A DNA stretch of 64,000 bases from Chlorokybus atmophyticus (GCA_009103225.1 RHPI01002262.1:675435-739434); one strand, 5' to 3'; shown: positions 32,421 through 45,339, numbered from the stretch's first letter. The notes: generated by a model not told the origin, from the sequence alone. Translations and numbers: made by a program.

Positions 32421-35400
32421 CTAGTTGCCGAACAAGAATCTCACCTCTTCAATTGAGAAAAGGACAGACGATTGAGTGGGTTGAGTAAATGTGCAAATGA
32501 CGTGTGGAACAACGGATGACTGACTCCATGCATGGTTGCAACAGAGGGTCACCTTGGAGCAATGGTTGTCGGCAGGCTCTGTAGCTCGACCTGCCTCTCG
32601 GCCAAACCGAAGTGGCACGCATTCCGGCGAGTCATCAACAGTTATGCAACAATCAGTTTCAAAGCTTTCGTCATGCGCCAGATGTGCTTCGAGCTCAGCA
32701 GACTCCTGCATACAGCACCAGCTGAAGTCTCTTTCACTAGACTGCAAATGAACAATTTGATAGTGACAATGACAAAGGCGTATGGCGATTTTTTTTTTTG
32801 AGTTCTTTTTTCCTCTAACGGAAGATACTTATCCTTCAAGGGTTATTCAAAGCACCCACATACAAACACAGTCACCATCGCAAACACAAACACATGCACG
32901 CATGTGGATGCGCCCACATTACGCCTTGGAAGGGGGTGGAGGGGTGGTATGCAACACTCAACCAACATGCGTGTTGTGTGCAATCAAGTTCACTACCTGA
33001 CCTGTGCCGTGCAGCGTGATGAGCGGACACAACGCAAGGAGCAGCGGACCGGGGCGGGGCTTTTTGTTGGAGTGAGAAGGAACACCATGCCAGTAGGGCT
33101 GGCAATGGTGGACTGGTCGCCTGGCGTTGGTGACCGCGCATGTGATGCGGGTGTAGCCAACGACATCGGCGACAGGGATAAATCTGAGCAAGGAGAAGAT
33201 GCCCACGACGCCATCTGATGAGGACGACCCACATCAGCCACTAGCAGTTGCATGCCATGCACAATACAGCACCTTACACATCACCTCACATCAAAGCACA
33301 TGCTGGCACACGCATGCCCACGCCCAAACACACATGCTTGGGTGCACAAATGGACAAACATGCATGCACGTACATCCCAACAGCAAGCCATTTAGTACCA
33401 AGTTGACAATTTGATTCAGTTTAACAAACAACAAACCCACCTGAGCTGTTGCAGCTATGCGTCGTGCGGTTGCAGGACTCACTCCAACAGTTTCGGCCTC
33501 GTTGATACCAGCATGACTGCTGTCGTTGATGCTGCATCTGTTGGAGGTTGAAGCTGCCTGCCAGTCCGCAGCACGTGAAGCACTCTCTCTTTGAAAAATG
33601 CCGCCGACAGCCGCATCAACAGACTTCACTTGCCTCGGCTTCCGACTGCGATAAAAATCGCCCAAGCGTGCCTTTGCCTTCACCTTTGGCTCAGCCTTTT
33701 TCACTGCATCCTTCTTCTGCTTCTTCTCTGGAGTCTTCAACTTCTTATTGCTGTTGATGCAGTCTGCCGTATCTGTGTCATACTCTGTGTGCAATGTGGG
33801 CACGCTGTTCAACTCTTCAGTGGCATCCTCAACAACACTCTCAAGGATGTTGTTGTTCTCTTTGTCAAACTCGTTCTGACTGGCCACTTCATTCTCATTC
33901 TCGTCCTCCTCCTCGTCCTCGTCGTCCACGATGGTGTACGCGGACAAGTCCATGGCTTGGAGGGTGGAGACTGTGACACGCACGTGGGGTGGAAGCGGCT
34001 GGCAGTGCGCACAGAGGTCTTGGTGCCTTTGACTCAGGAAGTTGACAGTCAACGGCATCCTGATGACAAGCAAGACAGGACTAAGGCCTTGGTTGAGTAA
34101 AGTCAAGCATTAGCTTGAGTTGGCCAATTCAAGCTGATGCTTAATTTGACTTTGAAGGATGCCGGTAATGGCAATACCAAGCGTGTTCACACCAGCTTTG
34201 CATTAAGCAAGTCCTACTCGTCCCGGATTGCAGTGATTTAGGTGCGATGCAACATGTCATAGCTGTGATCAACACCTGGAGTTGTGCAACCAACCACTGG
34301 AAAGACAAACACGCATGCACAGCAGCCAGCCCGCCCGCCCGTGCACGCGTGCGCCCAGCGTGCGTGTGTGCGTGCATAGTGTGTGCGAGCGTGTGCGCGT
34401 GCAGGTACAGGCATGCCTACGTGCACACCCACAGCTGTTGCCTACATGTGTATGCGGTCATACATCCAAGGTCGTTTGTAGACTGAACATCCAACAATCA
34501 AGACGACAGTATTCAAGTACTCGCGTGCTTCCACATTCGACATGAACCATGGACAACCACCCACAGCTCGCTTACTCTGCGTATTTCTCGTGCTGCAGCA
34601 TGAGAAACAGCAGCCGGATGCGTCCGGCGACTCCAGTGAAGTTCGTGGCGATCTTGCCACCGCGCGGGATGCGCCCGCCTCCCGCTGCCAGCAGCTCCGC
34701 GTGCAGCCTCGCCACCTGCTCACGTACCGCTTTGGAGCGCTGCGGGTGCTGCCACGCCCACTCAAACGCCAGCGCATGAGCCTGTCAAGAGCTTATGTTT
34801 GGCGTGCGTATGCGCTTGCATGCAATTGTGCGTGCTTTAAAGAACCAAACTGCACTTTTGTGTGTAATACAAACGTAGTTCAGTGCGCAAGGCAAGCTGT
34901 TCACTCAGTGACAGCTACCAACTGGCATGCAGCTACGTACTGTACACAAGTATGCATAGTCCATAACTTATATTCACATAACAGCAAGAATGTACTCCCA
35001 ACCTGTACCCTTACCTTTGATGGGAAGCCATGCGTGAGAACCGCCATCTCCCAAGGTCGGCGTGCACGCGTGAACCTTGCGCCCATAGTGAGCTCGCCAT
35101 TGTGCTGGCGAATGCGCCGCAATGGGTTCACAGTAAACCTGACATCGACGGCACTGTTGATGATGACAATCTGACGAGGCTGATGCTGGTGCTGGTGCTG
35201 GTGCTGGCGAAGGTGAAGGTAAAGGTGAAGGCGAAGGTGGTGATGATGATGCTGATGATGACGACGATGATGACGAACCTGCATTGGCCAGTCGGCCAGA
35301 CATGCGCAAGCATAGAATGGCTGTATGACAGAATGACAAGCTGCTAAGGCTTGCACGTGTGCACTGCACAATCGAGGGTTTTCACATCTCACCCTATGTA

Positions 35401-35667
35401 AGAGTGTCCCTTGAATTTGGGGTTCAAGCAAGCCAGTAGGTAGGTGCAGAAGAACCGCTTGGCGCCATTCTCGCAGTGTGCGCCTTTGAAGACGCTCAAA
35501 GATCTTGCCCCGCTTCCTCTTCCACCCCCTGCTACCCCTCCTTCTCCTCCTCCTCGTCCTGCGCCACTCCTCCCAGGCAGCGCTTGCTCTCGCTCCTGCG
35601 ACACCTGAATGCGGCCGTCTCCCGCCGCAACGCCCTCAACAACCGCCGCTTTGGCCTTGCGGACCAT
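32421..35667 (-). CDS. SLX1: SLX1 structure-specific endonuclease subunit (GIY-YIG)
   Basis: Exons 35,667-35,393, 35,138-35,015, 34,781-34,576, 34,059-33,441, 33,214-33,002 and 32,741-32,421 join in phase, giving about 585 aa. With SLX4, SLX1 cuts branched DNA such as Holliday junctions and 5' flaps in the nucleus. The GIY-YIG core is complete: CTYLL (Tyr76), YIG (90-92), the Arg-rich NPLRRIRQHNGE (96-107) and FEWAWQHP with catalytic Glu140. The plant-type block MPLTVNFLSQRHQDLCAHC follows. The protein then has an acidic run, a Lys-rich stretch and a Ser/Pro-rich linker, about twice the human length. No canonical C-terminal RING was identified. The last exon may instead splice at GTGACC near 32,551, so the C-terminus is uncertain. 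Confidence 0.88.
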
Positions 35668-36010
35668 GCGTTCAGCTAACCTACCAAACCCTAACCTACC
35701 TCAGGCCACCCTACCGCCACCGCCGCCAACAACGCCGCCGCTGCGCTGACCGTTTGCTTATGCTTTCAAACAGTAAAACATGCTTATACTCGGGGCTAAA
35801 CATTTATGCTGGCTTCGTTGTAAAACTACTCAACTTAAAAGCGTGTTTGTGACACACAAAGCGTCTCCGAGGTACGCAACCAAAACCAGGCCAGCGTAAT
35901 TTAAGTAACTCCAGGCTTCAAGCCAGGCTTTAGCTTTGGCCTGGGCTGCTCTGGCTTCGTTGGTCGGCTTTGGCCTGGCCTGGCAGCCTCGGCCAGGCCT
36001 GCCGCCAGCT
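35668..36010. promoter_or_regulatory. Divergent interval between SLX1 and PAS1
   Basis: 343 bp separate the two start codons. The right half carries repeated AGGCCTGGC/GCCAGGC words (35,905-36,000), a possible regulatory cluster. No TATA box is clear. Confidence 0.35.
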
Positions 36011-39000
36011 ATGCCGGGCTTCACGGATTACTTGGCGGAGCTGCGGGCGTACCTAGCGGTAGAGGAGCGGGCGGAGGACGTGAAGCCGGCGCTGGACACC
36101 AATGTCGGCAAGGGGGTGCTGGATGATGACGGCGACAAGGCCGCTGCAGCTGAGAAGAGCAGGTAGGAGCTAAGGTGCACATCGCATTGGGTTGTGGTGA
36201 ATGTCTCATTAAAAGCCATGCACAGCGTGCCAGAAGGATCCGTCATGCGGGCGCAAGTGAGAGCTGGCACCGGCACAGAGACTCCGCCCAAGCATGCTCA
36301 GGTGCTGCGTGCGTAGGACTGCTAATCATGTGAAGGGTATGTTTGACGTGCATGGTTGCACTGCACACATTGACACACAGTGAGCTATTCGTTCGAGCCA
36401 GGGAATGAGGTGGAATAGCTCCGTGTTCGTCGCAGACGATGCTGTTGCGCTTGAGTGGTGCGTAAGCAACAGCATAACAGCTTGTGCAGGACTCAGGACA
36501 ACCATATTGAATTCATGCTGCTTTGCACAGGAACCCTTTCACTTCTGTATTGGCACATGCATGAGCTACGTGCAACAGCTCCGCATGCAGAGCAACATGC
36601 ACTAGATGTTGTAGTTCAGTCGTGGAACAGCTGGCGTCCACAGTGTTGCAACCTGCTGTGCTTTAAGCAGCTTCACTGAAGTGTAACACCCGCTTACAGA
36701 ATCGTTTCACACAAACCCCTGCAATCGGGCTGTGTGCATGCATGACTCAGCATTGCATGCACACAAGCGTGGGTACACGAGAACAGCTCTATGTTCATTG
36801 CAAAGCATGCGAGTCAACTGTTCATTTCCGCCATGGTTGATCAGCTCACAATTTTTAGCATGAGATCGCCATCCCATACCTCACCTGCTGTGGTGCTAAG
36901 AGCATTTGTGGCAATCAAGATCACGTTCTGCACGCAGCATGCACAACGCGCTCGTGGTTGCACAAAATTAGACCTTTCAGCTAACACGACTTGCCATCAA
37001 TACCCTGTTACCGATCCAGGTTGTCATTCACTATACGTGTCGATCAGAAAACGGCGTCATCTTCGACTCAACACGGGCAGAACATGGTGGTACGCACCAC
37101 GTATCATGCATCTTACCATCAAGCTCACTGATGTTTGCGACCGCTGTGTGCGCATGTGCATGTATATGAGCATGTGCGCATGAATTTCATCTCTCACTGG
37201 CGTTGCAGGGAGCGGATACCCCACCAGGTTTGTTTTGGGCAAGGGCCAGCTGGTCCGCGGGCTAGATATCGGTCTCAGCCACATGACCAAGAATGAAGTC
37301 GTGATGGTGATTATGACATCAATTACACGCACATTATGCGTCGTCCATTGTGCACAGCTTTGTGTTTGTTGGTTATGTTGGCAAAGACAACGTGTTGGCT
37401 GCAGTTCAAACTAGCCCCAGAAGTGGCGTACAAAGACCCTTTGACTTTGCTCACCGCACCGAAAGGCACCTCGATTGATGAGCCCTTGTTCTTTGAGCTG
37501 GAGCTCATTGACTTCCACCCTATTAAGGTAAGTCCACATGTTGTCTTATGTCAGTGTGCATTGGTTTACTGATAACATGCACAAGGCTGCACACGCATTG
37601 TACTTGTTGGGATCTCACAAGTGTTGGTGAGTGTTGCTATATTGGTGGTTTCTCTGCAGGTGGTCACTAGGGATGCCTCAGTGGTGAAGAGGGTAAGCAC
37701 CATTCCCACCTATCAGTAGTCTTTCAGGGCGTGGGAGTATACAACAAGAAATATACTCAAGCATGTGTTTACTTTGTTGACTCGTGAAGGTGCTGAAGGA
37801 AGGCGAGGGGTGGGAGACCCCACGCGCGCCGTTCGAGGTGCGGCTGGCGTGCGAGGGGCGCACCCTTGACGGCAGAGCATTCTTCCCCGCGACGCAGGAC
37901 CTTCGCTTCACCATCGCCGATGGCAAGGTGGGCATGCACACGAGTGTTTCGTGAACGTACGCGTGCGTGCCTGCACAAGTCTGACTCACTCAGCAGTGCC
38001 TGCATGATCACAAGCGGTTTTGCTTGGTCAGTGTAGCTGCTACTACTTGCCCAACTTGTAGTTCAGTTACCAGCGCATGCATTATGTGAGCTAACGGCAG
38101 CGACAGCAGTACTGAGCGAGTTCAGTAAGCAACTGTCATCATGTTACCAGCTGCCGCCGGGGTTGGAACAGGCAGTGAGCACGATGCTGCTCGGGGAGCG
38201 CGCGCTCGTGACATGCTGCGGCACGGCCGCGCGGGAATGCATGCTGGACTCACCTCCCGCTCGGGCCGACATTGTCGAGTGGGAGGTCGAACTGCTTGAA
38301 GTAATCCAGGTGAGTGTTTGTTTGTGTATGTGCATCATACTGAAACAAACAGAGATGCATTACCATCATCATCATTGTCATGATCATTGGTGTTTGTGAG
38401 TCAGGTGCGGGACATGACGGGAGATGGCGGTGTCATTAAGAAGCGAGTGAAGGTCGGGCGCACAGTCTTTCCGATCGGCTGTCCGCTGGAAGATTGCACA
38501 GTGTCAGGTGTTTCATCCCACCTGTTACGGATATCTACGATGGATCATACTTAACGCAATCATCTTCAGAAGTGATTTTGCCTTGCAGTGCACTGCGTGG
38601 GTCGCGTCGTTGCCAAAGGCAACAACAATGTTGACAATGCGATGCCTGCCTTTGTGGATACCCGCGCTGAGGGGAAGCCTCTGGAGTTTGAGACTGGCTC
38701 TGGACAGGTGATTGGAACAAAAGGCATGTTTAGGGTGATGATTTCAACAAGAGAGCTCAATGCCTGCTTGACACCTCAAGCCCAGGTGCCGGAGGCGATA
38801 GACATGAGCGTGCGATTGATGACGAAAGGCGAAGTTGCTGTGGTTCGAAGCACCTCCCAATACGCTTACGACACTTTTCAACCAAGGTGCGGCACACAAG
38901 CCGTTTCGCTGTGCATCATCCAGCTTTATTGGATGCCAACACCATCGATGTTGTTGAGACACATGCAGTCAACAGCCTTCAACACCACACCAAATGTCCT

Positions 39001-40131
39001 TCTATTGCCTTCGGTTGCCTTCCAACTCAAGGACATGTTGTTCCAACGTTAGCAACACCAGACAGCACCAGTTTGACTGGAGCACAAGACTCAATACACA
39101 AAGTACCAATACTGTTTGTTGGTTTTACTTCAGGCCATCTTCAGTCCCCGAGGGTGCATCAGTGCAGTGGGAGCTGGAGTTGTTGGACTTTAGTGAGCCC
39201 AGAATGTGGGAAGGCCTATCAGCATCTGAGGTGAGCTAATGTTTGAAGAACTCGTTGAATCAGTTGCCACAATCCTGAACATGCATGCATCCGTGCAGGT
39301 TGCGGCAGATGCGGCAGCAGCCAGGGAGGCCGGCAACCGGCTTTTCAAAGATGGTAACACGAAGCTCGCATTTGCAAAGTATCAAAAGACGCTGAGGAAG
39401 CTGGAGAAGGCAGCGGGAGAGTGGAGCCAGGCGGAAGGCGAGACCATCATTGAACCCCTTAAGGTGTGGTAAAAATTTGTGAGCATTCTTGATGCTTGAA
39501 AGAGGTTGTGCAAATTAAACTCTTCCTGTTCAGACGAGCTTCCTGTTGAATATAGCTGCTTGCCAACTGAAGCAAAAGGAGTACCTTGAGGCAGCCCAGT
39601 CATGCAACAAGGTACACATCGACGTGACGCGAGTCTCTGCAGTATTTATGTACACTGACAACTGGTACATCACAAGTATATCACAGTTAAGCCTTACAGT
39701 TGCGCACACACCTGCATGCATGCACGAGCGCACATATGTGTTGGCTCGTGGTATGTACGCACATACACGCACTTGTACGCACGCATATACAAACCGCGCT
39801 TACTCAGACAGCTCGTTTGGAATGTACTGCTGGATAGTCACCTTGCATGCACCTGACATGGCAGTGCGCATAGTTCACGCCAACGTGTCATCTTTGGCAG
39901 GTACTGGAGCTGCAGCCGGGCTCGGCAAAGGCACTCTACCGGCGTGGGCAGGCGCTGGCGGCGTTGGGTGAGTTTGATGCGGCGCGTGCGGATTACGAAG
40001 CCATGGCTGAGATGGATGACGGCGCCCACGAGGTGGACTCCCGTGCTGCTCTTGCGCAGCTCGCCGTGAAGGTGCGGGAGTATGAAGAGCGGAGTAAGAA
40101 GACGTTTGCTGGGATGTTTGGCAATCGATAG
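36011..40131 (+). CDS. PAS1: PASTICCINO1-like FKBP with three FKBP repeats and TPRs, 15 exons, 578 aa
   Basis: Exons: 36,011-36,162, 36,226-36,301, 37,020-37,089, 37,209-37,300, 37,405-37,527, 37,660-37,692, 37,790-37,927, 38,151-38,309, 38,405-38,507, 38,589-38,707, 38,786-38,886, 39,134-39,230, 39,299-39,463, 39,534-39,611 and 39,901-40,131. All phases fit. Three FKBP-fold repeats (about 65-171, 182-281 and 282-410) precede TPRs (about 421-550). Linker text VLKEGEGWETPRAPFEV and VRDMTGDGGVIKKRV...CPLEDC matches plant PAS1, a scaffold for very-long-chain fatty-acid elongation at the ER. Prolyl isomerase activity is doubtful because repeats two and three are divergent. A long second intron (36,302-37,019) separates the first two FKBP strands. 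Arabidopsis PAS1 is 635 aa. Confidence 0.9.
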
Positions 40132-41958
40132 CGCACATGTGAAATAGCATAGCTTTGTGGTAAGATTTGAAGGAATGCGGCAGTGATTGTGGTGCGGTTT
40201 TGTATTTGTGCAATTGTTGGTTTACATCAAATGCAGGACATGCATGCGCATGCACTATGTGTAGTCCAGTCAGCACGCAGCAACACATGCAAGGTGTCGT
40301 ACAAATGACATTTAGTTGACCACCGGGCTACTACTAGCACGCTAATCTACTGCCTCTACCCCGTTAGACATGCAGCAGTCAATATTTGTTTGCATGCCTA
40401 ATCGTAGGAGCTGTACAATTGCACTCATTGCTCATTACAACCGGCATTAGCGACTGACACACACTCTGTGGTTGCTTTCTTCAATCAAGCAATATGTATG
40501 GCCCAAACCAGCAATACACACAAACCAAATCGGTGTGTAGGCAACTCGGTGAGCCCAAGCTAACTTGCATATCGCGCACGTGTTGCTTGCGTACTGACTA
40601 AATGACAGTGTCAGTTGACGCTGGCAATAAAGTGCAGGACATACTCATTGCAGCATACCCCTTTTGTGTCTATTAAACTAATCCAACGCATAAGACCAAG
40701 TTACGTTTTGTGCATTCCAGCATAGACACATCCATCAATGCATCAATGCAAACACATAGCGGCTGTTACTGACGCATCATTATAATGCAGTCGATGTTTG
40801 CCAAATGGCATTGACTACCCCACACTATGGCATCGCTAACATGCAGGGTAGCGCTAGTGGCATTAATTGGTGCACACCAACAATCGCATGTCTTAAACAC
40901 ATAACCAACCGTAGAGTTGCAGTCAATCAAGCTCCAAGGTTCGCAAGGGGCCACAGTAGACAAGCAAGCAGTGTGCCACTCAACAGTACACACATTCTAG
41001 GGTCAATGAGGCAATAGGGTTTACGAGTACACACACAGCCTCACCGCGCATTGCCCATGACAAGCACGCTCAGCTAGCATGCACCCAACCTAGAGCAACT
41101 TTTCCCATGGCCGCCAACATGCCACACTCACAATAGCACCAGCAAGCAAAGTGTGTGGGGGCCAAGGCAGATTAACTTAGCTACTAGCAATAAGGACTGC
41201 TATGACCGCTAGGACTGCTAGGACTACTAGGACAACCCTCAAGCAGCAGCAGGGCGCAGTGGAAACCAACAGCAAGGTGAAGGACAACCTGCAGAGCGCA
41301 GGGGGAGAGAGCAGAGGTAGAGGTTTGGGCCTGCGCCTGGTTGGTAGCGGCATGCACGACGACGACGCTGGTGACATCGACGCTGGTGACAACCGCTAGT
41401 CCCCCCGCTCCCCAACGGAAAAGACTCGGATAAGTGCTGTTGATAAGAACTGACTCACTCAACACTTACGATAAGTACTAAATGAGTCATCCTGGCCAGG
41501 GAGCGATAGATATAATTGCCGGTAAGCATCAGATAAAACTGAGTTGTTCAGTCTCAGTAAACGTAGTTAACTCAAAGCAAGTGTTTGGTACCTGCTGCAG
41601 AGCATGCGCAGGTTGTCACAAGCAAGAAAGAAAAGACACATTCACATACTAGGCATAAGACACGAGGCAGTCAGCAGCAGCCACAACAAGCACGAAGATT
41701 CAATGCTGCTGTGAAGAACCGACACAAATGGCAGTGGCCCACTGTCGGCCTTGACTGAATGGCAAGCACTTGCAAAAGTACCTAGCAGAGCTGCTTGCAC
41801 ACAGCAGACATTGCCTGAGCAACAAGCTCAGAGCACAAAAACACCTCAGGGGCGTCGATGCCAAGCGGCTGAGCTCCTGGCGATCTCTGCAGCAAGTTCA
41901 GAAGCTGCGCTGCTTGCAGCAAGCACCATGTCCGCGGCAAGCAGGCAGCGCCTGATTG
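40132..41958. other. Intergenic, no supported gene
   Basis: Only short frames. A run of about five AGGACTGCT-like 9-11-bp units lies at 41,190-41,235 upstream of a 65-aa frame (41,202-41,399) without further support. Confidence 0.4.
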
Positions 41959-42110
41959 CTTGCGTCAAGCCGCTCAGCCTAGCGGCTTGACGCAAGCAGG
42001 CAGTCAGCTGCGCCCTTCACCCAACCGCACCGCCGCGGTTGCGTCAAGCCGCTAGGCTGAGCGGCTTGACGCAAGCAGGCAGTCAGCTGCGCCCTTCACC
42101 CAACCGCACC
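41959..42110. repeat. Two tandem palindromic units with inverted loops
   Basis: Palindrome 1 (41,959-41,996) has perfect 16-bp arms CTTGCGTCAAGCCGCT around loop CAGCCT. Palindrome 2 (42,038-42,075) has the same arms (first base differs) around AGGCTG, the reverse complement of loop 1. Each is followed by the same stretch of about 40 bp, giving a 79-bp unit repeated twice. A further short inverted repeat CAACCGC/GCGGTTG joins them. Confidence 0.9.
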
Positions 42111-43319
42111 GCCCGTCCGCCCGCCCGCCCGCCCGCATACGCCCCGCCCGCATAGCAGCCAACCTTTGCCGGCTCTGGCGGGGCGGGGCGGGAAACTACA
42201 AGGTGTAGCTTATTACAAAAGGCTTGGTTACTAGTAACCTACAATTTGTATGTCGGACTGGCTGAGCATTGGCACCTAATTGTCTCTCTCAACCAACACG
42301 TTACCATGCCGTGGCGGCAGTGCCACGGTGGCACCATTCTCGGTAAGGCTCTTGCTCTTATCTCAAGCACATTATGTGCTGGCTTGTTGCCTTGAAGCGA
42401 ACAATCCTTGATGGGCAATGTTTGACAGCCTGCAGCTCTTAAGTTCAGCTTGAAGGCGGTGCATTCCCAGACTCTACAACATGCAACGCCTGCTGGCTAA
42501 CCAAGACATGCTAAGTAGACTTGGCATTTATATATGCCTTGCAGCTTCAGGTAGGCAGTCCCTCATTCTCACTCATTTGAATGGCAACACGGTTGAATGG
42601 CTAACGCTAGGTAGTGGCATGGATGTTACGCCTGTTTGCCTACCAACCCTTGCAACCTACCCAGCGACTGGTAAAGTGTGCGTGTAATTTGTGTACCAAA
42701 CTTACAACTAACGCAATGCCATGTGCACAGCTGCAAGAGGGATCCCGTCGTCGCAAGTAGCACCATGCAAACCAAAGCGCCACTATTGCTAGCCAGCAAC
42801 CATGGTCTACTTTCTACTTGTGTGCTTAACTAGTTTTCGCTGGTCAAGTCTGCAGATTTGAGTTTATTGTTGTAGCCAGTCTGCTGCTCAAATTCCGGGC
42901 TGCTGGTCTTTGTTACTCTGTTGGCTTGCTGGTCAGCGAGATCCTGGCTGCTTTAAACCAGCCAGGTCAAGACCATTAGATCTGGTGGTCTGGTCCGCTG
43001 CTTTGCCAGTATAATGTTGTTAAGCTCTGATCTATTTGCAACTCTACAAAGCGAGCTGGACCCAAAGTCTGGCTAGAGTAATTGTTGAGTCTGCAGTCTA
43101 GTGCTGTTCTGTATGGGTCTGCCGATTGCGACTTTATAGAGTAGAGTAGAAGTTTGAGTGGTTGTTGTTGTTATGCTTGTTGTTGAGCTGCCCGCTTTTT
43201 TAATAGACTTGTAACTAGTAAAATGTGCTTGTTCATTATGCTGGTATCTCACTGTTCACAATGGAATCATTCACAATCAATAACACGAGCATGTTTAGTT
43301 ATTGCCAATGCTGGCTCAT
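42111..43319. other. Intergenic with CpG-rich CCCGCCCG tract
   Basis: Starts with a short run of CCCGCCCGC units (42,112-42,160). The remainder has CTGGT/ACCAG-rich low-level repetition around 42,850-43,110 and no supported gene. Confidence 0.35.
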
Positions 43320-43640
43320 GTCAACATCATATTTCATTAGCGCCAGTGCCAGCACTGGCACACGACCTGCTGTGCCAATGCTGGCACGGGTCTATGCATT
43401 TTTTTTTCTTGTTGTTTATTAGGGGACCACTGCTGGCGCAATTCAGCTGTGCCAGCATTGAGCGTAAATGCTGCTTGCCAGTTCTGGCACGCAACCGCTT
43501 GTGCCAGCGACTAATATGAATTAGCGACGGATGCTGGCACAAGCGGTTTTGTGCCAGTTTTAGATGGTTTTGGGTTTAGACCCGAAAAGCTTTGTGCCAG
43601 TACTGGCACAAACGGTTTGTGCCAGTACTGGCACGGGCTG
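43320..43640. repeat. Cluster of palindromic TGCCAG-N-CTGGCA motifs
   Basis: At least eight half-sites TGCCAG or CTGGCA occur, several forming full palindromes such as GTGCCAGTACTGGCAC (twice near 43,588-43,635). The same word appears in the hairpin at 51,012-51,131. Confidence 0.7.
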
Positions 43641-44163
43641 CAGGCGCCATGTGAGTTAACATATATACATGAGCAGCACAAAATGCAACGTGATTGGCAT
43701 ACCATGGCATGCAAGGCTCGTGTGTGATAGAATGATGTTTTGAGGTGTTAGGGACACTGGCTTGCCAAGGACACTAGCTTACAAGTCGCAACATTCAAGG
43801 CTCGTGTGTAATAGAATGATGTTTTAAGGTGTCAAACTAGCGGTGCGGGTGATTGGGCGGGATTGGGCCGGCCGGGAGGACGGCATTAGGGCACAAAGAC
43901 ACATCACGCGCACTGAGGGCCATCACACACAGCACCCGAGACTACATGCCTGCCGCGCGCATACCGAGCAGCCCGTCTGCCTCTCATTGGCTATGCGACG
44001 TGTATCAGCTATCGGCCATTCGATTTCCGTTAAACAAATCTCAACCTTCCAAAGCACATCCCCATATCGTGCAATTGCATAAAGTATATGCGAATGAATA
44101 AAAGAATCCATTCATTTTTAGCACAACATGCACGGTGCACATATGCGTCATGTGTGCGTTGTA

Positions 44164-44628
44164 CAGTCCACCCCCGCTAAAAGGCTTTGCTCCACAAGAA
44201 TAACCCCGCTTGTAGCATACGTTTTTAGATCACCAACGATGCTAAAGGCAAATTTAGTGCCTAAGAGAATATGACTAACCGCGAAGAGCATACGATTTTT
44301 CATGACATTTTTGCAAATGTAAGTGTGCATATTCTTATCATTGAGGGGATATCGCGTGACGGGTTTGTCATCAGGCGTAATGAGTGTGGTGGACAAGGCG
44401 TGATGGGTATAGTGCAACGCGTAACCAGCGTAATGAGCGTGATGGCATAATACACGTGACGTAATGCGCGTGATGTAATGGGCGTGATGGGCGTATTAAA
44501 CTGCTTGATAGCATACGGTTGCTCTTAATGTTTAAGAGCATATTTTGCTATTTATCGCCAAGAGCATAACCCGGCTAGGAGCAAACTATCTTTGAAAACA
44601 CACAGTGTGCTCTTTAGGGGGTAGACTG
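44164..44628. mobile_element. MITE-like element 1, 465 bp, TA-flanked
   Basis: The left end CAGTCCACCCCCGCTAAAAG and the inverted right end (CAGTCTACCCCCTAAAG on the other strand) are each bordered by TA (44,162-44,163 and 44,629-44,630), the Tc1/mariner/pogo pattern. Inside are repeats of AAGAGCATA and GCGTGATGGGCGT. No ORF. Confidence 0.7.
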
Positions 44629-44678
44629 TACAGTAAATGTTTTAATGTAATTTGGTACAATTATGTACCTTAACTGTA

Positions 44679-45146
44679 CAGTCTACCCCCGCTATAAAAA
44701 TCACGTGTATCCTTCAGCTTTCACTCCATCAACGGGGTTATTCTATTGGCGTTTACAATAATATATATACTTTTTTACTCTTTACAACATACATATTTTA
44801 CTAACAGGGGCATTGCGAAATAACCGTAAGCTACGTTATTATATTTTAACGTGGCATAACTTAAATTAATAATAGTCAACAATAAATCGATTATTAACGG
44901 AATTATATATGAGTCTTGTAATATGTTTATGCTTATAATATTAAAATAAACATGCCATTCACGAGGTATTCTTGCGTAACAAGACTGAGCTCACTCAAAA
45001 TTTTAACCCTCCGTTGTCATCTTATTGCGTACAAAACTATTCCACTAACCAATGAAGTTTGCCTGTAAAACCATTGGTCTTTTGTAATTCTATGATCTCA
45101 ACGGGGTTATTCTCATAAACCAAAATCGTTAAACGGGGGTAGACTC
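44679..45146. mobile_element. MITE-like element 2, 468 bp, TA-flanked
   Basis: Starts CAGTCTACCCCCGCTATAAA and ends with the inverted GGGGGTAGACT, with TA at 44,677-44,678 and 45,147-45,148. The internal sequence is AT-rich and lacks an ORF. It shares only the termini with element 1. Confidence 0.65.
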
Positions 45147-45339
45147 TATAGTGTACCCTTTTGTAAGAGCATACTGTTATCCTCAAAAATCGTATGCTCT
45201 TGGCAGGGTTATGCTCTTGGCGATTAAGAGCATAATATGCTCTTGAACGTTAAGAGCATATATATGCTGTAAGCGCAGATTTATTACGCCCATCACGCCT
45301 ATTGGTCGGGTTGGCCGGCCTGTTGGCATTCAACCTACA

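Noticed and set aside
41202-41399. 65-aa ORF beginning MTARTARTTRTT
   Set aside because: The start is encoded by a short tandem repeat and no neighbour or domain supports it.
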